45,985 nucleotides of DNA from JANYCO01 sp031416415 (lineage in GTDB: Bacteria > Bacteroidota > Bacteroidia > Cytophagales > Cytophagaceae): positions 1-45,985 of the forward strand of contig JANOTP010000180.1 in assembly GCA_031416415.1 (NCBI GenBank), written 5' to 3'. Position 1 is the first letter of the stretch, and every line of letters begins with the position of its first letter. Below, piece after piece: positions 33,617 through 42,175 of the stretch. Made by a program: the position numbers and the translations under genes. Under the pieces are notes generated by a model. The model did not search any database and was not told the origin of the DNA. It saw only the letters and a list, made by a program, of their open reading frames with translations.

Positions 33617-34348
33617 ATGAGAAATTTTGCATTACTTTTAAAGGCAATTTTATTTTCTCTTAATATTTATGCGCAGTCGGAGGTAGAGAGATATTATTTA
33701 GCAAACAAAGGAGATAGCTTTCCTAGTATCGCAGTTGGTTCTGTGTCGGAAGGAGGACTTAAAAATGCTAAGTTAATGCCTTTTAACGGCGATAATTTTT
33801 TCTATTACAACGAGTCAAGTTATTTACAAGGGAGAGCTTATACCCATTCAAAAGTAAAAAATGCGTTGCTTTCTACTTATGCAGAACTTAATAAATTGTA
33901 TCCAAAGAGAAAATTTGGAATCATGGAGTGCTCAAATAAAGAAGGTGGAAAAATTTGGCCTCACAGAACACATCAAAATGGATTGAGTGTTGATTTTATG
34001 GTGCCTTTACAACAAAAGGGGAAGCCTTATTATGGGTTAGATGATGCCTCCAGCCCTCATAGTCATTACTTGCTTAAGTTCGACAATAAGGGCCGTTATA
34101 GTAAAGATACCACTGTTCATATCGATTTTAATCTTTTAGCGCATCATATTTTATTATTAAACAAACAAGCTAAATTGAGCGGCTTAAAAATCACTAAAAT
34201 TATTTTTAAAATTGAATTGAAAGGCATTTTATTTAAAACGACCTATGGGCAACAGTTAAAAAAAACTGGAATCTATTTCGCACAAGTATTGCCAAATTAT
34301 ATCAATAATGTTCATGATGATCATTATCATATTGATTTTTCGGAGTGA
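33617..34348 (+). CDS. MepA-like penicillin-insensitive murein endopeptidase
   Basis: The 243-residue protein has a signal peptide (RNFALLLKAILFSLNIYAQ) and a LAS-type zinc site: His119-x6-Asp126 in HQNGLSVDFMVP and His233, His236, His238 in HDDHYHIDF. The spacing equals that of E. coli MepA (H113/D120 and H206/H209/H211). It also keeps SVSEGGLKNAKLMP, a MepA-like substrate segment. MepA enzymes cut D-Ala-meso-DAP cross-links in the periplasm. The protein is shorter than some homologues but complete at the catalytic sites. Confidence 0.87.
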   Translation: MRNFALLLKAILFSLNIYAQSEVERYYLANKGDSFPSIAVGSVSEGGLKNAKLMPFNGDNFFYYNESSYLQGRAYTHSKVKNALLSTYAELNKLYPKRKFGIMECSNKEGGKIWPHRTHQNGLSVDFMVPLQQKGKPYYGLDDASSPHSHYLLKFDNKGRYSKDTTVHIDFNLLAHHILLLNKQAKLSGLKITKIIFKIELKGILFKTTYGQQLKKTGIYFAQVLPNYINNVHDDHYHIDFSE

Positions 34349-34390
34349 AGAGTGCATACAAGTGATAGTGTAAATTCTTATCCAATCTTT

Positions 34391-34424
34391 CCGCCCTTTT
34401 TGGAGAAAAGCTCAATAAGGGCGG
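34391..34424 (+). terminator. GC-rich hairpin after the MepA-like gene
   Basis: An 8-bp stem CCGCCCTT/AAGGGCGG with an 18-base loop lies 42 bases after the stop codon. Only A-rich sequence follows, so it may be Rho-dependent or a 3' stabiliser. Confidence 0.5.
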
Positions 34425-34504
34425 GAAAATTCTATTAATAAATAAAGCTATAAACTTTTCAATTCTATTAAAGGAGTTATTGACTCTTATAAATAACGAT
34501 ACAA

Positions 34505-34554
34505 TAGAAATGTAGAAAGTCCATTGGATATTCTATGGACTTTCTACATTTCTA
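34505..34554 (-). terminator. 20-bp hairpin after the secreted lyase gene
   Basis: A perfect 20-bp stem (34505-34524 with 34535-34554) and 10-base loop lies 22 bases past the stop of the minus-strand gene. No long T run follows on the minus strand; the structure is the strongest in the window. Confidence 0.7.
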
Positions 34555-34576
34555 AAAAAAATCTCATTCCTGTCTA

Positions 34577-36391
34577 CTACCGAACTACCATAAGTTTTTT
34601 AGTGATCACTTCGTTTTCTAAGATAATCTTTACCAGATAAGTTCCCACGGGTAAGCTAGCAGTACAAATACCTGATTGAATAGAAATACCATTTATTTCC
34701 TTAACTATTATTCCTAAACCGTCTTTAATTTCTACTTTCTTTATTAGCTCATTAGATTCTAAAAATAATAATTCTGAACTAATTGGATTGGGGAATAAAG
34801 AAACTTTATCAGCTAAAGAGTTATCTATATTCATTTCATTTACATCTATTCTGGCACCACAAACACCTACAACTTTGCAATAACTTTTATAGTAAGGAGC
34901 TTGAGAATAATTAGCACCAACACATATGCTACCTCCTGAATAATATTGATTATAAGTTATTGTAACTTTATATGGACTTCCTGCAACCGGCGTAATAGAG
35001 CCTGCAGAACCTGTAAACCACCAAGAATAACTGGTAGCTCCAGTTCTATAAATTGATGTTAATTCATAATTTGTAGTTGCGTTAACATTAGAACAAGAGA
35101 CTCCAATAATTGGATCGTTACTTACTGGTAGAGTAACTTTAACAACTGAATTTGCAGTTTTATTTCCATTTGCAGTTTTAACAGTTATAGTTGCTGAACC
35201 TGCTGCTAAGGCCGTTACAACACCTGTCGTGCTAACACTCGCTATTGCTGCATTAGAAGTAGAATAGGTAACACTTTTATTTGTAGCATTTGTTGGTAAA
35301 ATAGAAGCTGTCAATACACTAGTTTGACCTAATGTTAAACTCAAGGTTGCTGGTGATAAACTAACACTTGAAACGGCTATTACTGCATTTTTAACTGTAA
35401 CAGCCGTTGAGGCAGTTTTGTTTCCATTTGCAGTTTTAACAGTTATAGTTGCTGAACCTGCTGCTAAGGCCGTTACAACACCTGTTGCGCTAACATTCGC
35501 TATTGCTGCATTAGAAGTAGAATAGGTAACACTTTTATTTGTAGCATTTGTTGGTAAAATAGAAGCGGTCAATACACTAGTTTGACCTATAGTTAGACTC
35601 AATATTGTAGGTAATAAACTTATGCTAGTAACAGATACTGGTAAATTTGTAGTATAATTATTAGGCTCTGCGGAGGCATAATCTTTAGCTACTCTCATTT
35701 CATCTAAATTAATCGTAATATCATAATTTCTTGAAGCTTCGTTATAAGCACCCCATTTAAAATAATTCCCATTATCATCTAAGGTTCTATGTGTAATTTG
35801 TTTATTGAGATCATCGTTTAATAAATCTTGTTTTACTCCATTAAACCACATTTCAAGACGTCCTTTAGAAGCATCTCTTGAATACTTAATTCCAAGCACT
35901 ATTGAAACCCATTCTCCTTCGCTCACAGGCTTCGACCAAATTTGTTTTCCTCTACTTTCTTGAGAAGTGGTTCCTGGAGCATAAATTGACAATCCCATAT
36001 TTGTTCCATTATATCCCATTATAAAAGGATAATTTTGTGAGCTAGTACCATCTGATTTGTTCTGAAAGATGGCAAAACCTGGGGCTGAATTTCCTACGAT
36101 AGAAGCCTTCCATCTCCAACCCACAAATATAAAATCTCCTTCAGTAGGAATATAGCCATCCGTTCTAGACAATTCTGCTCTTTTAGATCCAGCAGGTTTT
36201 CTGACATTCCAAACCTTTCCATAAACAGGATCATTCACGGTTGATACCTCTCCCACTTCCCCTGCTTCTACACTTAATCGATAAAAGCTTTCCAAATAAT
36301 TTTTATTAGGGTCTGCATACCAAAGCACCTGTGCTTGAGATGTATATATCCCAAAAGACAATAATAATATAAGTAATAATTTCATTTTCAT
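34577..36391 (-). CDS. Secreted polysaccharide lyase-like protein with Ig repeats and T9SS tail
   Basis: The 604-residue protein has a signal peptide (KMKLLLILLLSFGIYTSQA), a jelly-roll lyase-like domain (about 21-248) resembling PF14099 heparin lyase I/PL20 proteins (KRAELS at 70-75, YFKWGAYNE at 210-218), two nearly identical Big_2-type Ig repeats (252-333 and 340-420), a cysteine-bearing PKD-like domain (about 425-515, SYSWWFTG), and a type IX sorting domain (about 530-604, SLFPNP ... KKLMVVR). It is exported through the outer membrane and probably degrades an acidic polysaccharide. No SusC/SusD pair is adjacent. The next gene upstream on the same strand is a distant paralogue. Confidence 0.88.
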   Translation of the reverse strand: MKMKLLLILLLSFGIYTSQAQVLWYADPNKNYLESFYRLSVEAGEVGEVSTVNDPVYGKVWNVRKPAGSKRAELSRTDGYIPTEGDFIFVGWRWKASIVGNSAPGFAIFQNKSDGTSSQNYPFIMGYNGTNMGLSIYAPGTTSQESRGKQIWSKPVSEGEWVSIVLGIKYSRDASKGRLEMWFNGVKQDLLNDDLNKQITHRTLDDNGNYFKWGAYNEASRNYDITINLDEMRVAKDYASAEPNNYTTNLPVSVTSISLLPTILSLTIGQTSVLTASILPTNATNKSVTYSTSNAAIANVSATGVVTALAAGSATITVKTANGNKTASTAVTVKNAVIAVSSVSLSPATLSLTLGQTSVLTASILPTNATNKSVTYSTSNAAIASVSTTGVVTALAAGSATITVKTANGNKTANSVVKVTLPVSNDPIIGVSCSNVNATTNYELTSIYRTGATSYSWWFTGSAGSITPVAGSPYKVTITYNQYYSGGSICVGANYSQAPYYKSYCKVVGVCGARIDVNEMNIDNSLADKVSLFPNPISSELLFLESNELIKKVEIKDGLGIIVKEINGISIQSGICTASLPVGTYLVKIILENEVITKKLMVVR

Positions 36392-36489
36392 ATTATAAGT
36401 TTTAGATAGTTATTTTATAACAAATAACTATCGATAGAAGTAAACAGTAATTGAGGTTATTTTGAAATAACCATGTAAAATCAGAAAAA

Positions 36490-36518
36490 CTCCTCCTTCA
36501 TTTTCATGAAAGGAGGAG
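36490..36518 (-). terminator. Terminator after the second secreted lyase-like gene
   Basis: A GC-rich 9-bp stem CTCCTCCTT/AAGGAGGAG with an AT loop is followed on the minus strand by GTTTTT, 18 bases after the stop. Confidence 0.85.
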
Positions 36519-36536
36519 AGAGAAATTTATTGACAA

Positions 36537-38420
36537 TTATTTAACTATCACTAATCTCTTAGTAATCGTTTGTCCGTCAAAAATTACTTTAACAGTATAT
36601 GTACCCCCATTCAATGTCGCTACTGAGAGAGTAGTTTGAATGTACGGATTGCTATTTTCTAAAACAGTTTCACCAATACTATTGATAATTTGTACTCGAG
36701 AAGGAATAGCATTGTAGTTAGAAGCATCAAGCACCACTGACTGTCCTTGAGCAGAAGGATTTGGATAAATACTCAATGCTTCTTGTATAGAATTGTTTAT
36801 CAATTCGTCCTCTCCAATCCTTGCAGAACATGTTCCGATTGCCTTACAATATTGTACATAATAGGGAGCCCCAGTTAATTGAACACCAACACATACGGCC
36901 CCTGAAGTGAAGTATTGATTTGGCATTACTATACAAGACGTTCCAGATGGTGTAATACTTTGAGATGCACCAGTAAACCACCAAGAATAACTTGTTGCAT
37001 TTATAGTGTTTGCAGGATTAAGTGTGAACGACAAAGCTTGTCCTGATTTACCACATGATGGACCTGCTATTGGATCAGTACCTACTACTACTTTATTTAT
37101 GGTCAATATCTGACTAACATTAGCTGCAGCATTAAATGCAGTATTTCCTACTTGCGAAGCGGTGATTACAGCTGTACCAGCCCCTACTATATGAATTTTA
37201 CCATTTACTATAGTAGCTACTGCAGTATTAGAACTTGCATAACTTACTCCTAACCCTGAAGAAGCAATAGCACCAGCACTGAAATCAGCATCGCCAATTT
37301 TTTTTGTAGGTAAAGTTCCAAAACTAATTGTTTGTGCTTGCTTAACTACAATATTATTTACTGTCAATGTCTGACTAACATTAGGAGCTGCATTGAATGC
37401 TGTATTGCCTGCTTGTGAAGCAGTGATCGTAGATGTTCCTACTCCAACCAGATGAATTTTACCATTTACAATTGTAGCAACAGCTAAATTAGAACTTGAA
37501 TAACTTACTACTAACCCTGAAGAAGCAGTAGCACCAGCACTGAAATCAACACCACCAATTTTTTTTGCAGATAATGTACCAAAGCTAATTGTTTGCGACT
37601 GTTTCACTGGAGTAGTTTTTGGATTTATTGTAGCTCCCGTTACAAATATTAAAGCATCCTTAGAAGGAATGCTGCTACCTACATACATACCCCACCTGAA
37701 GCTAGTTCCACCAGTAGGTCTTTCCCAAAATCCTTTTGCAATAAAATTTCCATTGTAAAAAACCTCGTAATTGTATCCATCATCGCGAACTCGTATATCA
37801 AAGCTTTTCCCTGTCATATTTTTTGCTAACACAATGTCTGTTCCTCTCCTATGGTTAAGAATAATATCCCCATTGTCTGAACAATTAATTTGTACTGACC
37901 AATCAAATTCATTGTTCTTAGACTGGAAAATAGCAGCTCCTAATGGCTTCACAATTGTATAGGTGGCTACCCATTCTTGCCATCCATCTCCCTTCTTAAA
38001 CGAAAACTTGCTAAACGCTTCCGTTCTGGCAGCATTTGGACGATCGTTTCTTACATTATATTCTCCCTTAAATAAACGGAATACTTGTGTATTACCATCT
38101 TCTTGGTACCATCTAGTCCATTTTGGAAAACTAGTTCTAGGTATTACACTATTGCCTAGTGTATGAATATTAATATCCTGTGGAATTTTATTATTTCCAT
38201 AGGTAACATTTTCTACCAATGCATTATTTACATTGATCGTAGAACCTTTAATTCCATTAGTAGAGTTTACCCCTATCGGAATAAGATTATTTTTAATAAT
38301 AAAATCCCAAGTCGGATCTGTTCCTGTTTGAGTGTATAAATTCTGAGCTATGGCATGATAGCAGTTTATCTGAATAAAGCTTGCTAATATCCCAATAAGT
38401 AGTAATTTATTTTTCTTCAT
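36537..38420 (-). CDS. Secreted lyase-like multidomain protein with T9SS tail
   Basis: The 627-residue protein parallels its neighbour: signal peptide (about 1-26), a jelly-roll-like N-terminal domain (about 27-266) with RTEAFSKF and FRWGMYVG, comparable to the R-x-E and F-[RK]-W-G-x-Y motifs next door, two repeats beginning QTISFGTL (275-356 and 362-443) and containing AVATIVNGKIH, a PKD-like cysteine domain (448-535, NATSYSWWFTG), and a type IX sorting domain (about 550-627, IYPNP ... ITKRLVIVK). The C-terminal halves of the two proteins are clearly homologous; the Ig-like repeats are of a different type. It probably binds or cleaves an extracellular polysaccharide; catalytic function is less certain than for the neighbour. 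Confidence 0.82.
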   Translation of the reverse strand: MKKNKLLLIGILASFIQINCYHAIAQNLYTQTGTDPTWDFIIKNNLIPIGVNSTNGIKGSTINVNNALVENVTYGNNKIPQDINIHTLGNSVIPRTSFPKWTRWYQEDGNTQVFRLFKGEYNVRNDRPNAARTEAFSKFSFKKGDGWQEWVATYTIVKPLGAAIFQSKNNEFDWSVQINCSDNGDIILNHRRGTDIVLAKNMTGKSFDIRVRDDGYNYEVFYNGNFIAKGFWERPTGGTSFRWGMYVGSSIPSKDALIFVTGATINPKTTPVKQSQTISFGTLSAKKIGGVDFSAGATASSGLVVSYSSSNLAVATIVNGKIHLVGVGTSTITASQAGNTAFNAAPNVSQTLTVNNIVVKQAQTISFGTLPTKKIGDADFSAGAIASSGLGVSYASSNTAVATIVNGKIHIVGAGTAVITASQVGNTAFNAAANVSQILTINKVVVGTDPIAGPSCGKSGQALSFTLNPANTINATSYSWWFTGASQSITPSGTSCIVMPNQYFTSGAVCVGVQLTGAPYYVQYCKAIGTCSARIGEDELINNSIQEALSIYPNPSAQGQSVVLDASNYNAIPSRVQIINSIGETVLENSNPYIQTTLSVATLNGGTYTVKVIFDGQTITKRLVIVK

Positions 38421-38767
38421 ATTAGTGTTTGTTTATTTTACTAATGCAAAACAAACAAGCACTTGTTTAGGTAAACATAATTATTATATTATTTTAATAA
38501 ATAACATAATAATTGTTAGTGTTATAACATACGATATTTTAAATAATACCTAATTATCTGTTATTTACAACAGAAGCCCTATTGTCAAAATCGATTCGCT
38601 CTGCAATAGAAAAATCAACTTAAAAACACTCTTCCAATCTTACTTCATTTTTCGTCACACTTAAACATCACCAAAGAAGATACGAGCCGTCATTTTAATT
38701 ACGACTATAGGGCGAAAAATAATAATCGCATATTTTTTTGTTTAAAAGATATTTTCCATTTTTTTTA
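38421..38767. other. 347-base gap without a gene
   Basis: The stretch is AT-rich and carries the leader of the lyase-like gene at 36537-38420. No open frame of protein-like composition, no strong hairpin and no exact TAnnTTTG box was found. A run of short CAAACA/GTTTG words lies at about 38428-38470, near the likely promoter. Confidence 0.5.
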
Positions 38768-39406
38768 TCACCCAATTTTCCTCCCAATATAAATCAAATC
38801 TACCGTCACCGATCCATCTTCTTCTGGATAGTCTTTTGTGTAAAATTTTTCAACAGCAAATCCATTTTCTGCCAAGAGTTTTTCCAATTGGGATCGTTGG
38901 TGGTAATAAATATAAATTTCACTGTCACCCGTAAAACTAGTTTTCTCAAAACCTGATTTCTCTATTGGTCCTTCCATGCAGCTCAAGTATACAAGTCCTT
39001 TATTTTTTGTAAGATTTTTTAAATCATTGAAAAATTTTGGCAGATCAGTAGGTGATAAATAAGGTAAACAAAATGCACCTACCACGACTTCAAATTCTTG
39101 ATTGATCAAATGAGCATTTCGTATATCTAGCAACCTAAAAGTAGTATTAGGGTTTATTGTTTCTGCTTGTTTGAGCATTGCAGGAGCTAAGTCTACACCG
39201 AGAATGTCAATATCTGGTCGTTTGTCTAAAAAATATTTTACAACGTTTCCTGGGCCGCAACCAAGCTCTAGGAGAGTGCTGTCTTTGGGAGTTATGGTTA
39301 ATAAATAATCAAAAGTGTCGTTGTAAAGATCAAACTGCATAAATTTAGTAACGTATGCTTCTACGTATTGATTATATATAGTAACGGTTTGTAGTTGATT
39401 GTCCAT
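38768..39406 (-). CDS. Class I SAM-dependent methyltransferase
   Basis: The 212-residue protein shows motif I LLELGCGPGN (about 45-54), the acidic motif II residue in ILGVDLAP (Asp72), and downstream RLLDIRNAHL and VVVGAFCLPYLSP. The substrate cannot be inferred. It starts nine bases after the MmcQ/YjbR gene and is probably co-transcribed with it. Confidence 0.88.
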   Translation of the reverse strand: MDNQLQTVTIYNQYVEAYVTKFMQFDLYNDTFDYLLTITPKDSTLLELGCGPGNVVKYFLDKRPDIDILGVDLAPAMLKQAETINPNTTFRLLDIRNAHLINQEFEVVVGAFCLPYLSPTDLPKFFNDLKNLTKNKGLVYLSCMEGPIEKSGFEKTSFTGDSEIYIYYHQRSQLEKLLAENGFAVEKFYTKDYPEEDGSVTVDLIYIGRKIG

Positions 39407-39415
39407 CTTGATTTT

Positions 39416-39763
39416 TTAGCTAAGGTTGGGTTTGTAATTTATGGATAAACGTTTTGGTACTACAGCACAATAGGCACATGTCAATGCATCTATAAGGGTT
39501 TCTTTTTTTACTTTTTTTAATTCGATAAACGTCCAACCTTGTTTTCCCCATTTATTTGGAACGGGGTAAATAATTGTTTTATCGAATGCTGAGAAAACGG
39601 ATTGATCTATTTCTGATAATTTCAAACACACTCTTTTATCTTTTTCTGATAAAGTAACCACTATTTTTTTATTTACCCGAAAAGAAGGTTTTTCAAAATG
39701 AGGTGCTTCTATTATTTCAGGAAAGGACAATGCGAGTTCTCGGAATGTTTTGATGGAGACCAT
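39416..39763 (-). CDS. MmcQ/YjbR-family protein
   Basis: The 115-residue protein matches MmcQ/YjbR: SFPEIIEAPHFEKPSFRVNKKIVVTL, then CLKLSEIDQSVF, PNKWGKQGWTFIELKKV and LIDALTCAYCAVVPKRL. The fold resembles the double-wing DNA-binding domain, though a DNA role is unproven. It is the first gene of a two-gene unit with the methyltransferase. Confidence 0.87.
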   Translation of the reverse strand: MVSIKTFRELALSFPEIIEAPHFEKPSFRVNKKIVVTLSEKDKRVCLKLSEIDQSVFSAFDKTIIYPVPNKWGKQGWTFIELKKVKKETLIDALTCAYCAVVPKRLSINYKPNLS

Positions 39764-39838
39764 ATAGTATAAACGTTTTATTAGTTATTTCACTATTTAG
39801 ATTTACTAATTTAGTGTATAAATGATTATTGCTAGTGT

Positions 39839-40654
39839 TTATAAAATTCCTTTTCTTATAGCTAGATTTAATAGTTCTGCAGTGTTTTTTGATTTCGTTT
39901 TCGCTAACATATTTTTACGGTGATTGGATACTGTATCTTGACTGATAAATAAAACAGTAGCAATTTCGGGAGTACTAAGTCCTTTACTAATCCATATTAA
40001 AACCTCAAGCTCACGTTTAGAGAGGAATGTCATGGTTGTTTGATCTAAAAAGGTACTCGCTAGAATAGGCATCATACTACCATCTTTTTTTCTTTCTGTA
40101 ACAATAAAATCAAGTTGTTCATCTTTTTTTATATGTTTTAAATCATTTAAAAAAACTAATGTAAATAAGGGGAATCCATTTTCGTCTGTTTCTAAAACAC
40201 TAATTTGCTGCATGCACCAGATATATTCGTCGTTACTTTTTCTACATAGAAAACTAAAACTAAATCGCAGATTTTTTACTTCATCTGTTGGATATTCATT
40301 ATAATATTCAATAATTTTTGGTACTATATGATTGCTAAAAATGGAGGCATGGTTAGGGTGAAAAGTTGAAATAGCAAATTCAAAACCATCAGGTTGCATG
40401 TAGCGTTTAGCTTCGTAACCTAATATTCCTTTTATATTTTCACTAAAATAATCATAACGCATTACGGTATGATTTAAAATAAATACAGCGCAAGGTGAAT
40501 GTTCTTGCAAAACTTTAAATTGTGGGAGCGAGAATAACAGAGACAAATCTCCTACTTCTTTATTTTTATTAAAAAAACCATCAGGGTAATAGTTCTCAAG
40601 TAGTTTGATAATTTCATGATGGTGTTTTTGAGGGGAAAAAGGAGTTCTTTTCAT
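39839..40654 (-). CDS. PAS-like/LuxR-type HTH regulator
   Basis: From the ATG at 40654 the protein has 271 residues (a TTG at 40672 would add six). The N-terminal two thirds look like a PAS-type sensor (HSPCAVFILNHTVMRYDYFSENIKGILGYEAKRY, then FSFSFLCRKSNDEYIWCMQQ). The C-terminal LuxR/GerE HTH (about 205-270) reads LSKRELEVLIWISKGLSTPEIATVLFISQDTVSNHRKNMLAKT. No receiver domain is present. Such proteins are widespread in Bacteroidota; the signal is unknown. It lies 21 bases after maf and is likely co-transcribed with it. Confidence 0.88.
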   Translation of the reverse strand: MKRTPFSPQKHHHEIIKLLENYYPDGFFNKNKEVGDLSLLFSLPQFKVLQEHSPCAVFILNHTVMRYDYFSENIKGILGYEAKRYMQPDGFEFAISTFHPNHASIFSNHIVPKIIEYYNEYPTDEVKNLRFSFSFLCRKSNDEYIWCMQQISVLETDENGFPLFTLVFLNDLKHIKKDEQLDFIVTERKKDGSMMPILASTFLDQTTMTFLSKRELEVLIWISKGLSTPEIATVLFISQDTVSNHRKNMLAKTKSKNTAELLNLAIRKGIL

Positions 40655-40675
40655 GTGTTTGTTAGTTAACAAGCG

Positions 40676-41236
40676 TTAGAACTTTCTTAATTCTGCAATC
40701 ACCCTATGTATAGGCAATCCCATCACATTGAAATAGGATCCTTCAATTTTTTCGATTCCTATATATCCAATATATTCTTGAATACCATAAGAGCCAGCCT
40801 TGTCAAATGGTTTGTGTGTGTCAACATAATATTCAATATCTGCTAGGGATAAGGGTAGAAAATAAACTTTGGTTAGTTCAGAAAAAACAAGTTGTTTGTC
40901 AAGCGTGGTAAGACTTACACCCGTAACAACTTCGTGCATTTGACCCGAAATTTTTTGAAGCATTTGAATCGCTTCTTCACGGTTGGCTGGTTTGTTGAGT
41001 ATTTCGCCTTCTATTATTACAACTGTATCGGCAGTGATAAGTAGGTCGTTTGCTTTTAGATCAGGGAGAAATGCAGCCGCTTTTTTCTTGGCTAAATAAA
41101 TAGGCACTTCTTCTTTAGGAAGAGTAGGAGAGAAGTCTTCGTTGGTGTCTTTGGCTCTGCTTTCAAAGGTTACGCCAGCGTCTTGAAGTATTTGTCTTCT
41201 TCGGGGAGATTGAGAGGCTAATATTATTTTGTACAT
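40676..41236 (-). CDS. maf: Maf-family nucleoside triphosphate pyrophosphatase
   Basis: The 186-residue protein has the Maf signatures ILASQSPRRRQIL (5-17), LLITADTVV with Asp70, DKAGSYGIQ and GSYFNVMGLP. Maf proteins hydrolyse non-canonical or specific nucleotides (dTTP/UTP subgroup is likely from the short YhdE-like length) and have been linked to septum formation. It lies 42 bases after the small outer-membrane barrel gene and ahead of the LuxR-type regulator, in one direction. Confidence 0.94.
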   Translation of the reverse strand: MYKIILASQSPRRRQILQDAGVTFESRAKDTNEDFSPTLPKEEVPIYLAKKKAAAFLPDLKANDLLITADTVVIIEGEILNKPANREEAIQMLQKISGQMHEVVTGVSLTTLDKQLVFSELTKVYFLPLSLADIEYYVDTHKPFDKAGSYGIQEYIGYIGIEKIEGSYFNVMGLPIHRVIAELRKF

Positions 41237-41278
41237 TGATGGATAGTATTTCTTACTAAATGTACAGAATTCTTTAAG

Positions 41279-41962
41279 TTAATTCACCACTTTTTTTCCT
41301 GAAAAAGGAACGTAGACGGTCAGTTTATAAGAGAGGATATTATCTTTTTTTGATTTGTCTCCCCATTTCGAAACGTTGTCCATATAATCGGAAGTTGTGT
41401 TGAGATAGCCTGCCTGAAAACCTACTCCAAATCCTGGTTTAGATACATATAAAGCTCCTATTCCATGTGGGAACATAGCTGTGATAGGTCCGTAAGTTTC
41501 ATTTTGAGCTCTAGTATTTAATTGACTGACGAGTTTTAAATTTTCATCGTCTCTTGTATCAAATCGCATTATGCCAATTCCTTGGTAGAGGTAAACAATT
41601 AAGTTGTGCTTTTTGTAAAGGTTTACATGTAGATCGTAATTGAAGGCGATCATTTTTATTCTTCCGTATTTATTGGGTGTTGGTTGAGGATCTGAGCCAT
41701 CGTCAAAGAAGTAGTTTGGGTTTTGTGCAATTGCACTTCCTAGCATAAGATTTAGGTGTCCGTTGATTCTTTTTTTCTTATTGAATAAAATCCCAATCTG
41801 TATACTGCTTGACCATTTAGAGTAGCTATGGTCAAGATCTCCTTTGTAGGAGTTGGTGCTGAAGCCTAATTCGGCGAACCTAGTAGGCATGGTTTTCTGT
41901 GCAAAAGCAAGTGAAGAGAAGAGTGTTATTAGCAGTAGAAAAAAAGTTACTTTATAAAGCAT
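41279..41962 (-). CDS. Small outer-membrane beta-barrel protein
   Basis: The 227-residue protein has a signal peptide (LYKVTFFLLLITLFSSLAFA) and alternating strands of a small barrel: RFAELGFSTNSYKGDL, SSIQIGILFNKKKRINGHLNLMLGS, KMIAFNYDLHVNLYKKHNLIVYLYQGIGIM, GVGFQAGYLNTTSDYM and a final LSYKLTVYVPF. About eight strands fit the length, as in OmpA/OmpX-like barrels. No family name is certain. It is the first gene before maf on the minus strand. Confidence 0.75.
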   Translation of the reverse strand: MLYKVTFFLLLITLFSSLAFAQKTMPTRFAELGFSTNSYKGDLDHSYSKWSSSIQIGILFNKKKRINGHLNLMLGSAIAQNPNYFFDDGSDPQPTPNKYGRIKMIAFNYDLHVNLYKKHNLIVYLYQGIGIMRFDTRDDENLKLVSQLNTRAQNETYGPITAMFPHGIGALYVSKPGFGVGFQAGYLNTTSDYMDNVSKWGDKSKKDNILSYKLTVYVPFSGKKVVN

Positions 41963-42117
41963 GCTGTTAGATTTTTAGTTGAAACGACATAAGTCCATTT
42001 ATAGTGTATTCACTTACCTATTGATAAAATATAAAATAACTAAGTTATTCATAGTGCGTAAAGTTTTTTGTGATACATACAGTTTTGACATAGTTGAAAT
42101 TATCACTATTTAATAAA

Positions 42118-42148
42118 AAAACCTAAACGTTTATACCGTTTAGGTTTT
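42118..42148 (-). terminator. Terminator after accC
   Basis: A 12-bp stem AAAACCTAAACG/CGTTTAGGTTTT with a 7-base loop is followed on the minus strand by a T tract. It closes the plsX-fabH-accB-accC operon. Confidence 0.9.
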
Positions 42149-42175
42149 AATTGTAACGTCTAATGGACGATAATA

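Noticed and set aside
34577..38420. A polysaccharide utilisation locus
   Set aside because: There is no SusC/SusD pair, sulfatase, transporter or dedicated regulator beside the two secreted proteins.
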